A stretch of DNA of 64,000 nucleotides from Aequorivita sp. UBA3180 (GTDB lineage: Bacteria > Bacteroidota > Bacteroidia > Flavobacteriales > Flavobacteriaceae), in contig DEXQ01000009.1 in assembly GCA_002364215.1 (NCBI GenBank), forward strand, positions 80,843 through 144,842. Direction: 5' to 3'. The notes under the pieces are model-generated. The model did no database searches. It worked only from the letters and a program-made list of their open reading frames with translations, and had not been told where the DNA came from. Within the stretch, counting starts at the first letter, position 1. Each line of letters begins with the position of its first letter. Of this stretch, positions 8,451 through 15,500 are shown one piece after another. A program made the translations under genes and the position numbers.

Positions 8451-9077
8451 TTAGCGGTATTTGTCTTCATCCCATTCTGCGGGATTGTTTATTATGTAAT
8501 TTTTGATTTTTTGATAGGCCTCATCGTTATGGATGATATGGTCGTGATAGTTGGAGTGCCAAAATTTATTGTTCCGATTGAATTTTTTAATGGGCAATTC
8601 CCTTTCGTCAATAAAATCGTCAATTTTATTCGTTGTTGCCGATTTAAATCCCGCGATAAATGATGAAATCGATTTTGGTTTGCGGACGAATCGTAGAGGC
8701 GCACGGCCGTGCGCCTCCGCAGTTTGTTGCGTTTCCTCGAATTGTTGCGCCTCCGAGGATTGTTGCTCATTATTATATGATTGAGACGCACGTCCGTGCG
8801 TCTGTACAGGGTCAATAATGATTATGGCGTGCAAATGGTTCGGCATTAATATAAATTCATCCAAAAATAATTCCTTTCGAAGCGCAAAAGATTCGTGCCA
8901 TTCCCTTTCCACAATTTTTCCATAATCGGATAATATCATTTTATGGTTCTCTATTTTTCCTAAATAATGCTTTTGGTTTTGGCAGCATATTGTAATAAAA
9001 TAATGCCCCGCCTCCGAATAATCCCAATTTGGTTTTCTGTGCGATTCGATTCTGTATTTATTCTGAAATTTAGCCAT
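8451..9077 (-). CDS. REP-associated tyrosine transposase (RAYT, Y1_Tnp family)
   Basis: A 208-residue HUH-type single-strand transposase relative. The start PNWDYSEAGHYFITICCQ is typical of the family, and the HUH pair is in MPNHLHAIIII (His81, His83). The C-terminal helix carries two candidate catalytic tyrosines (188 and 194) in DEAYQKIKNYIINNP. RAYTs are thought to recognise and mobilise REP palindromes. The variable linker after the HUH motif (about residues 91-130) contains two in-frame copies of the same palindrome as the flanking array, read as THGRAS (93-98) and AHGRAP (122-127), with a Gln/Glu-rich stretch between them. Three more REPs lie just past its 3' end. The frame is intact, so the protein may be functional. 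Confidence 0.93.
   Translation of the reverse strand: MAKFQNKYRIESHRKPNWDYSEAGHYFITICCQNQKHYLGKIENHKMILSDYGKIVEREWHESFALRKELFLDEFILMPNHLHAIIIIDPVQTHGRASQSYNNEQQSSEAQQFEETQQTAEAHGRAPLRFVRKPKSISSFIAGFKSATTNKIDDFIDERELPIKKFNRNNKFWHSNYHDHIIHNDEAYQKIKNYIINNPAEWDEDKYR
8696..8717. repeat. REP palindrome inside the RAYT gene (copy A)
   Basis: A perfect 22-bp palindrome with half-site GAGGCGCACGG. It differs from the external array by one base per arm. It is read in frame as EAHGRAP in the transposase. Confidence 0.9.
8784..8803. repeat. REP palindrome inside the RAYT gene (copy B)
   Basis: Arms AGACGCAC and GTGCGTCT flank a centre GTCC in place of GGCC. It is read in frame as THGRAS in the transposase. 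Confidence 0.88.
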
Positions 9078-9115
9078 CCTTTCCGAAGCATTTAAAAAAA
9101 TCCAATTCTCGTCAA

Positions 9116-10636
9116 TTATTCAATCAACGAATCTTGCGTCATAATTTCAGGTTTTTCAATACCCATTATTTTTAGGATTGTTGGGGCAATATCCCCCAAA
9201 ACGCCATCTTTAACAGCTTTAATTTCATCATCCACAATGATGATTGGCACCGGATTGGTGGTATGTGCCGTATTGGGCGAGCCATCGGGGTTTCGCATGG
9301 TTTCGCTATTGCCGTGGTCTGCAATTATAATTGTCACATAATGGCTTTCCAGGGCTTGCTCCACGATTGCGCGAGCGCAGTTGTCCACAGTTTCACAGGC
9401 TTTTACGGCAGCTTCAAAAACGCCAGTATGGCCTACCATATCTGGGTTTGCAAAATTTAAACAAATGAAATCGGCAGTTTCTTTTTCAATCTCGGGAAGA
9501 ATCATGTCCCGAAGTTCGTAAGCGCTCATTTCGGGCTTTAAATCGTAGGTGGCCACTGTGGGCGAAGGACAAAGGATTCGTTTTTCGCCCTCGAAGGGAA
9601 TTTCCCTTCCGCCCGAAAAGAAAAAGGTTACGTGCGGGTATTTCTCGGTTTCCGCAATGCGAATTTGCTTCTTTTTATTGCTTTCCAAAACTTCGCCCAA
9701 GGTATCGTGCAGGTTTTCCTTATTGTAAACCACGTTAATGTTTCCGAAGGAATCGTCATAATTGGTAAGCGTTACGAAATATAATGGAAGTGTTTTCATT
9801 CCAAAAGTTTCGTAATCTTTCTGGGTTAAGACTTCTGTAAGTTGTCTACCGCGATCGGTCCTAAAGTTGAAGAAAATTACTACATCATCTTTTTCAATGG
9901 TTGCAACGGGCTTTCCTTCAGTATTGGTAATTGTAATTGGTTCGATGAATTCGTCGGTAATTCCTTCAGCATAACTTTCTTCAATACTTTTTACCGCATT
10001 TTTTGAAGGTTTTCCTATTCCGAAGACCAACAAATCATACGCTTTTTTTACGCGTTCCCAACGTTTGTCGCGGTCCATGGCGTAATAGCGGCCAATAACC
10101 GAAGCAAGTTTTCCGCCCGATTTTTCCAAATGGTTTTGAAGTTCTGAAATAAACCCTTTGCCGGAATGTGGATCCACATCGCGGCCATCGGTAAAGGCGT
10201 GGACGTAGATATCCTTTACTCCGTGTTGTTGGGCAGCGGTTAGCAATCCCTTTAAATGGTCAATGTGCGAATGTACGCCCCCGTTGGAAACAAGGCCTAA
10301 AAAATGTACTTTTTTGTTGTGAAAAATTGCGTGATTGAATGCTTTTTCCAGTTGGGGTTCATTCTTTAGCGTTCCGTTTTCAACGGCCATATTAATTTTG
10401 GCAAGATCCTGATAAACGAGTCTTCCAGCGCCCAAATTCATGTGGCCCACTTCGCTATTTCCCATTTGGCCATTGGGAAGACCCACGTTCATGCCGTGGG
10501 TAAGTAATTGTGCGTGCGGATATTTTTTATAAAGCGAATCGATAAAAGGTGTGTCGGCCTGAGCAATGGCAGAAACGGCGGGGTCTTGCGTAATTCCCCA
10601 ACCGTCGAGTATCATTAAAAGTACTTTTTTATTCAT
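9116..10636 (-). CDS. gpmI: 2,3-bisphosphoglycerate-independent phosphoglycerate mutase
   Basis: Interconverts 3- and 2-phosphoglycerate in glycolysis using two Mn ions and a phosphoserine intermediate. ATG 10636 gives 506 residues, starting MNKKVLLMILDGWG; the upstream in-frame extension is not conserved-looking. The metal and catalytic blocks are all present: DGWG, Ser61 in NSEVGHMNLGAG, HSHIDHL, FTDGRD, RYYAMDRDKRW, FNFRTDRGRQL, NFANPDMVGHTG and IIADHGNSE. Length is normal. It is a single gene, 54 bp downstream of the M15 peptidase gene. Confidence 0.97.
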   Translation of the reverse strand: MNKKVLLMILDGWGITQDPAVSAIAQADTPFIDSLYKKYPHAQLLTHGMNVGLPNGQMGNSEVGHMNLGAGRLVYQDLAKINMAVENGTLKNEPQLEKAFNHAIFHNKKVHFLGLVSNGGVHSHIDHLKGLLTAAQQHGVKDIYVHAFTDGRDVDPHSGKGFISELQNHLEKSGGKLASVIGRYYAMDRDKRWERVKKAYDLLVFGIGKPSKNAVKSIEESYAEGITDEFIEPITITNTEGKPVATIEKDDVVIFFNFRTDRGRQLTEVLTQKDYETFGMKTLPLYFVTLTNYDDSFGNINVVYNKENLHDTLGEVLESNKKKQIRIAETEKYPHVTFFFSGGREIPFEGEKRILCPSPTVATYDLKPEMSAYELRDMILPEIEKETADFICLNFANPDMVGHTGVFEAAVKACETVDNCARAIVEQALESHYVTIIIADHGNSETMRNPDGSPNTAHTTNPVPIIIVDDEIKAVKDGVLGDIAPTILKIMGIEKPEIMTQDSLIE

Positions 10637-10690
10637 TGTGTAAAGGTACGAAGGGTTGTTCTGAAATTCAGTTTTGATTTTTTTTCGCAT

Positions 10691-11443
10691 TTATGACATT
10701 TGCAACAATTTCGGATTGATATCCAAAATATTCTCATTCACATATTTTGAAATGAACGTTTCTGAAAAATGCTCGTTGCCTAAAATCTTTTCTTCGGAAA
10801 GCATTTTTTTTACATCAATTTGTTCTTTATAGGCTTTCAACATTGGGCCGGAAACTGGTGCGTAACTGAAATGCCACGGTTCATATTTAAACCCTTTTCG
10901 GTTGCCGTTGTCGGTATAGACTTCGTAAAAGCCGAATTTTTCTGCATTTTCATTTAGCCACATTTTCAACTTGCAAAAAGGTCCCGTTCCGTGGAAATTT
11001 TCGGGCATCAATACATTTGCAGGGCGTGGAGCGTTGGCATCAATAATGTCAATATCGGTGCCCCAATGATGTCGCGAGGTACCGGGAATGGTGGAATATT
11101 CTATGATTTTTTCGATGGCTTTTTCTGGGGTTAACCCCTCTTTTGTAAAACGTTTGTATTTTCCCTCAAAAATTTCCTTTTGCCGCTGAAAGCTTCGGTA
11201 AGCGGAAACCACTTCAATGCTTATATTTTCTTTTGCGGCAGCAGCCTTCATTTTATTGAAAGCTTCTTTTGCGGTCTTGTGCATCTTGGAAGTGTAGCTA
11301 TCGCCTACAATATCTGGGTTGCCTTTTCCAATTAGTTGGTTCCGGGTAAATTCTTCTAAAAAATGGTTGAAAGAGAACTGCGGAAAAATTGCCAAACTGA
11401 GTCCTGCAATACTTGAAATTTTAATAAATTCGTTGCGCTTCAT
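10691..11443 (-). CDS. D-alanyl-D-alanine carboxypeptidase family protein (M15B, VanY/LdcB-like)
   Basis: A 250-residue exported peptidase of the VanY/LdcB fold. The zinc-site motifs are SRHHWGTDIDI (about residue 125; the SxHxxGxAxD pattern with T for A) and EPWHFSY (about residue 193). These enzymes trim D-alanine or the peptide stems of peptidoglycan. The N-terminus MKRNEFIKISSIAGLSLAIF has the layout of a Tat signal with KR instead of RR. A tatA gene is present at 17934. Export route is therefore uncertain between Sec and Tat. Upstream is a divergent GNAT gene. Confidence 0.88.
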   Translation of the reverse strand: MKRNEFIKISSIAGLSLAIFPQFSFNHFLEEFTRNQLIGKGNPDIVGDSYTSKMHKTAKEAFNKMKAAAAKENISIEVVSAYRSFQRQKEIFEGKYKRFTKEGLTPEKAIEKIIEYSTIPGTSRHHWGTDIDIIDANAPRPANVLMPENFHGTGPFCKLKMWLNENAEKFGFYEVYTDNGNRKGFKYEPWHFSYAPVSGPMLKAYKEQIDVKKMLSEEKILGNEHFSETFISKYVNENILDINPKLLQMS

Positions 11444-11479
11444 TTTATGAATTAGTGAAGTTTTAAAAGTACCAATATT

Positions 11480-11914
11480 TTGAAAGATAACGCCATTTCC
11501 ATCCGTATTATTGACCCAAAAGATATTTTCAGCATTGTTCCATTATTGCAACAACTGGGAAATAATACGGTTGCAGAACCTGTTATCAAAGAGCGTTTGC
11601 TGGAAATGGTGGAGCAGAATTACGAATGCCTTGGCATTTTTGACGCAGAAAAATTAATCGGCACTTGTGGACTTTGGTTCCAAACCCGTCATTATGCGGG
11701 TAAAAGTGTGGAGATGGACCACGTGATTATTGATGATGCCTACAGAGGTCACGGTGTTGGTAAAAAGCTTGTAGAATTTGTAAGCGATTATGCCAAGAAA
11801 AAGTCCTGCAACTGGGTAGAACTAAATAGTTATGTGCACAACTTTCCTTCACATAAATTCTTTTACAATCAAGGTTTTGTGGCGAAAGGGTATCATTTTG
11901 TGAAAGAGGTTTAA
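11480..11914 (+). CDS. GNAT-family N-acetyltransferase
   Basis: A 144-residue acetyltransferase with the acetyl-CoA-binding motif GHGVGKKLVEF (about residue 93), preceded by the beta strand VEMDHVIIDDAYR and followed by NSYVHNFPSHKFFYNQGF, the usual C-terminal 'FY.k.GF' block. The substrate is not predictable. No ATG exists between the upstream in-frame stop (11456) and the conserved N-terminus, so TTG 11480 is taken as the start. It is divergent from the M15 peptidase gene, with 36 bp between starts. Confidence 0.85.
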   Translation: MKDNAISIRIIDPKDIFSIVPLLQQLGNNTVAEPVIKERLLEMVEQNYECLGIFDAEKLIGTCGLWFQTRHYAGKSVEMDHVIIDDAYRGHGVGKKLVEFVSDYAKKKSCNWVELNSYVHNFPSHKFFYNQGFVAKGYHFVKEV

Positions 11915-12525
11915 ATTTCTCACATACATTCTAACAAAGTTCCCATTACCTTCATCAAGCAAAACTTTTTTAATTGAATAAATTCTAATTCCAAATGTAG
12001 AACAATTAGTTATTAGCGCTCATAAATCACAATTTCTAAATGAAAACCTTCCCCTAATTTAAATATGCCGTTGCTATAGGATAGAAGAGTGGTTAAGTAA
12101 TACTTGTAGCTTATTTATAGTAATACTATAGTATGTTTATAGTATCTATATAGTATGTTTATAGTATGTATGTAGTGTCTTTATAGTATTGTTTATAGAT
12201 ACTAACTTTATATATTGTAAATTGAATCTCAAGGCAATCAAATAGAGATCAATTGAGGGAATCTGTACGCATAAAGTAATAATCTGATAACCTAAATTCA
12301 ATAAATCCTATAGTTAGAGGAGCTATGTTTTGAGATGCCAGCCGTAGCTAAGGGTTTTGTTAAGTTTAGATAATGGTAAACACATAAATAGTTAGCAAAG
12401 GAAAGTCGAAGGGAGTCCCAAATGTTTTTAAACCTGAAAAAGCCATAGCAAATATCCACAACCTAATTAATACAACTTTTGAAGATAGGCATTCCTTCTC
12501 CGTATTCCCGTAAAAATAAAAATAC
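11915..12525. other. 611-bp gene-free interval
   Basis: AT-rich and with no convincing ORF on either strand. Its only clear structure is a block of 22-bp tandem repeats at 12128-12193. The rest shows no recognisable RNA gene, terminator hairpin or promoter that I can support. It separates a GNAT gene from the 3' end of the convergent peptidase E gene. Confidence 0.7.
12128..12193. repeat. 22-bp tandem repeat, three units
   Basis: Three head-to-tail units begin ATAGTATG, ATAGTATG and GTAGTGTC. The first two differ at one position (CTAT versus GTAT at the end) and the third is diverged. A partial fourth unit (TATAGATACT) follows. All units share TTATAGTAT. There are no spacers, so it is not a CRISPR. 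Confidence 0.85.
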
Positions 12526-13230
12526 TTACTTAAAATCTAGTGTAGTACCGCTATGCACCTCATAAGGTTCCTTTTCTTGTTCAAAAACACGGGCTTTCAA
12601 TGCACCTTTCAGAATAATTTCATCGTCTTTTACGCGAAGCCAACTTCCTTCACGCAGCCCTATAACCGGAATTGTATTTTGCGTATGAAATTCCGCAATA
12701 CGGGTCTCTCGGGTTTCGCCCATGTGCTTGCTGTTCGTATCCGGATCCAAATAATGCGGGTTGAGGTTGAAAGGAATCACACCCAAAGTTTTAAACGAAG
12801 GTGGATAAACAATCGGCATATCGTTGGTAGTCTGCATGGAAACCCCGCAAATATTACTGCCCGCACTGGTGCCTAAATATGGTAACCCATTAAAAATAGC
12901 TTCACGAAGCGGTTGCATAATTTCCAAACGGTAGAGCGCGCTAACCAAAACAAAGGTGTTTCCACCACCCGTAAAAGCTCCTTTTGCATTTTTTATTGCT
13001 TCCACAGGATTGTCAAAAGTATGTACTCCAATCAGTTTTTTACCAACTTTCTGAAATGCTTTTGCGGCTGTTTCTGTGTATTCGTCGTGGCTGATGCCGC
13101 CCGGACGGGCGTAGGGAATGAAGATTACTTCTTCGGTGTCTTTAAAAAGCTCCGCTATTTCATCGGTTAAATAATCTAAATATTCGCCGCCATAAATGGT
13201 GCTGGTGCTTGCTATTACTAGGTTTTTCAT
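12526..13230 (-). CDS. pepE: Peptidase E, alpha-aspartyl dipeptidase (S51)
   Basis: Hydrolyses dipeptides with N-terminal aspartate in the cytosol. The 234-residue product has FTGGGNTF (about residue 86) and the nucleophile elbow GTSAGSNI with Ser122, then MPIVYPPSF and HYLDPD blocks typical of PepE. The length matches characterised enzymes. The gene stands alone, divergent from the CarboxypepD_reg-like gene at 13320. Confidence 0.93.
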   Translation of the reverse strand: MKNLVIASTSTIYGGEYLDYLTDEIAELFKDTEEVIFIPYARPGGISHDEYTETAAKAFQKVGKKLIGVHTFDNPVEAIKNAKGAFTGGGNTFVLVSALYRLEIMQPLREAIFNGLPYLGTSAGSNICGVSMQTTNDMPIVYPPSFKTLGVIPFNLNPHYLDPDTNSKHMGETRETRIAEFHTQNTIPVIGLREGSWLRVKDDEIILKGALKARVFEQEKEPYEVHSGTTLDFK

Positions 13231-13319
13231 TATAAGGTTTTTTTCTGATGTGTAAATTTAACTATTGACAACTTAAACTTTATGTTTTCACTAACAAAAC
13301 AAATCTGTACTTTTAATGA

Positions 13320-14138
13320 ATGGCAAAAAAACTACTTTTACTTTTATTATTTGTTGCAGCTCCTGCACTTTTTGCGCAGGATATTGACCGTACCAAAGTT
13401 TCCGGAAAAATTCATGTACCGCAAGGTGAGGATGCGGAAGGAATCTCCATTTACAATATTTCTTCCCAAAAAGGAACCATCACAAATGCCGACGGAACTT
13501 TCGAAATTGATGTGGCAGAAAACGACCGCGTTCAGATAACCGCTCTGCAGTATCAATCTTTTACGGTTATTGTTGATAAAGGGGTTATAGCCCGAAAAGT
13601 GATGAATATTTTCTTGAATCCATCCGTCAACCAATTGGAGGAAGTGGTAGTGCGCCCGTACGATCTTTCCGGAAACATAAATGTAGATGTGAAAAAAATC
13701 CCTACTTATAATGTTACAAAAAATTGGGACTTGAGTTATGAAAACTTGGAGTATGGCTACACTTTTGTGCCCGATGATAAAACCGCAGTTCCCGGCAACG
13801 CTGCAGAGGAAGCGCTTCACGGCAATGCTCTAAAAAATGGTGCAAATATTTTAGCACTTTTGGGGGGAGTTGCAAATTTACTTTTTCCCAAAGGTGAAAA
13901 GATTTCAATAGTGGAAAGGCAGGAAACCCAAAGCACGGTAAGCAATAACATACAGCAGCGCTTTAGCAAGGATTTTATAACGGCAAATTTTGATATTCCA
14001 GAAAACAAAGCGGTTGATTTTCTATTTTTTGCACAAGAAAATGGCTTGGATAAAGATTTATTGAAGCCCGAAAACGAAATGCAACTCATGGAATTTTTAT
14101 TTAAAAAAAGTAAGGAATATAAAGAGCGTGACGAGTAA
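13320..14138 (+). CDS. Secreted CarboxypepD_reg-like domain protein (first of a pair)
   Basis: A 272-residue protein with a signal peptide (MAKKLLLLLLFVAAPALFAQ). A carboxypeptidase-regulatory-like beta domain follows: VSGKIHVPQGEDAEGISIYN, then GTITNADGTFEIDV, the '.T..dG.F.i' pattern found at the N-terminus of SusC/TonB receptors. The C-terminal half (about 150-270) has no family I recognise. The next gene is a paralogue with the same layout, overlapping by 11 bp. The pair precedes DUF6702 and the M1 peptidase, and this order is common in flavobacteria. An envelope role is inferred; no function is assigned. Confidence 0.8.
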   Translation: MAKKLLLLLLFVAAPALFAQDIDRTKVSGKIHVPQGEDAEGISIYNISSQKGTITNADGTFEIDVAENDRVQITALQYQSFTVIVDKGVIARKVMNIFLNPSVNQLEEVVVRPYDLSGNINVDVKKIPTYNVTKNWDLSYENLEYGYTFVPDDKTAVPGNAAEEALHGNALKNGANILALLGGVANLLFPKGEKISIVERQETQSTVSNNIQQRFSKDFITANFDIPENKAVDFLFFAQENGLDKDLLKPENEMQLMEFLFKKSKEYKERDE

Positions 14139-14904
14139 TAGAAACATTTTTGTTTTGCTCTTTTGCATGCTGGGAATATTTCAACTTACAGCACAGGAAA
14201 AATCGCTGCAGGGAAAAATTACCAACGATCTGGACATTGACGGTGTTCATGTTTTGAACGTTTCCTCGCGTTTCAACACCATTACCGATGAAAATGGGCA
14301 TTTTACAATAAAAGTGAAACCGCGAGACACCCTTCTTTTTTCGTCCATAAAGTACATGCCCGAAAAAGTAGCTGTTACCGAAGCTATATTTGAAAAAGGG
14401 GTAATAACGGTGCTGCTTACCGAGCTCGTAAATGAGTTGGATGAAGTTTTTTTAAGACCAAACCTTTCGGGCAACATTGCGGCAGATCTTAATAAGATAA
14501 AAACAGAAAAACCAATCAATTTTGATGATGTTGGTATTCCTGGGTTTAAAGGAAAACCAGAAGAAAAAATTGCGCCAATATACTCTTTGAAAACACCTCT
14601 TTTTGTTGATGTTGAGGTACTTTACAAACATATTTCTGGATATTACAAAACATTAAAAATCCGCAGAAAGTGGGAATATGAAAACAATGCCGTGGCAAAA
14701 ATGTTAAATTATTATACCATTCCATTTTTCAAAACAACCTATGGAATTCCTGAAAATAGGGTGTATGATTTTCTACTTTTCTGTGCTGAAACGACCACCA
14801 TTGAAAGTGATTTTAAAAAAGAGCACTATGGGAGTGTATTGTTAATTTTGGATGAAAAAGCAAAGATTTACACCAATCGTCTATCCGAAAAAAATAAAGA
14901 ATGA
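14128..14904 (+). CDS. Secreted CarboxypepD_reg-like domain protein (second of a pair)
   Basis: A 258-residue paralogue of the preceding gene. It shares the signal peptide layout (ending LTAQ), the beta domain LQGKITNDLDIDGVHVLN with NTITDENGHFTIKV, and the LSGNIAADLNKI segment that matches LSGNINVDVKKI in the first copy. The start is GTG 14128, giving an 11-bp overlap with the upstream gene and implying translational coupling. The C-terminal region ends in an IPENRVYDFLLF helix that parallels IPENKAVDFLFF upstream. It is likely a tandem duplication. Function unknown. Confidence 0.78.
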   Translation: MTSNRNIFVLLFCMLGIFQLTAQEKSLQGKITNDLDIDGVHVLNVSSRFNTITDENGHFTIKVKPRDTLLFSSIKYMPEKVAVTEAIFEKGVITVLLTELVNELDEVFLRPNLSGNIAADLNKIKTEKPINFDDVGIPGFKGKPEEKIAPIYSLKTPLFVDVEVLYKHISGYYKTLKIRRKWEYENNAVAKMLNYYTIPFFKTTYGIPENRVYDFLLFCAETTTIESDFKKEHYGSVLLILDEKAKIYTNRLSEKNKE

Positions 14905-14963
14905 TTTTTGTAACATAGCCTTTCGGAAACCGTCTAATGTTCCATTAGTTTGCTTATTTTTAT

Positions 14964-15467
14964 ATGAAGTATTTTAGAATTCTCCTTTTATTGCTAGTTT
15001 TTCCACTATTTTCAGCTACTACGGCGCACAAATTTTATGTGAGCATCACAAAAATTGAATATGTAAAGGAGAAAAAATCACTTCAAATAATAACTAAAAT
15101 TTTTACTGATGATATTGAAGATGCGCTTCAGCAGCGTTATAACTCTTCCATTTCACTTGATTCCAAAAAGGAAACAAAGGCCACCGATGAAGATGTAAAA
15201 AAATATATTCTTTCAAAACTGAAAATAGAGGTGAACGGAAAGCCCGTAAAACTTGATTACATAGGGAAAGAATATGATGTTGATATGCTCGTTGCCTATA
15301 TAGAAGTTGCTAATATAACCGATTTAAAATCTCTTGAGGTAGAAAATAAAATATTGATGGAAATGTTTCCCGAACAACAAAATATAATTCACCTAAAAAC
15401 CCCGAATAGCCGTAAAAGTTTGATGCTTGATAAAGACGAACCCAACGGCGTTTTAAAATTTAACTAA
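14964..15467 (+). CDS. DUF6702-type secreted protein beside M1 peptidase
   Basis: A 167-residue exported protein with a signal peptide ending near SATTAHKFYVS. The HKFYVS start, the ITKIFTDDIEDAL block and the HLKTPNSRKSLMLD end are typical of the Bacteroidota DUF6702 family, which is regularly found directly upstream of an M1-family peptidase as here (33 bp gap). The pairing suggests the two act together in the envelope, but no activity is known. Confidence 0.8.
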   Translation: MKYFRILLLLLVFPLFSATTAHKFYVSITKIEYVKEKKSLQIITKIFTDDIEDALQQRYNSSISLDSKKETKATDEDVKKYILSKLKIEVNGKPVKLDYIGKEYDVDMLVAYIEVANITDLKSLEVENKILMEMFPEQQNIIHLKTPNSRKSLMLDKDEPNGVLKFN

Positions 15468-15500
15468 ATCAACAAAATCACTTAAAATTTCCCAATTAGT

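Noticed and set aside
8231..8470. A 79-codon minus-strand ORF over the REP array with repeated THGRAS/RRTAVRL peptides
   Set aside because: It is formed entirely by the palindromic repeats and their T-rich linker and overlaps the thioredoxin-like gene start in another frame. No family likeness.
12128..12193. Possible CRISPR array
   Set aside because: Units are directly adjacent with no spacers, and there are no cas genes.
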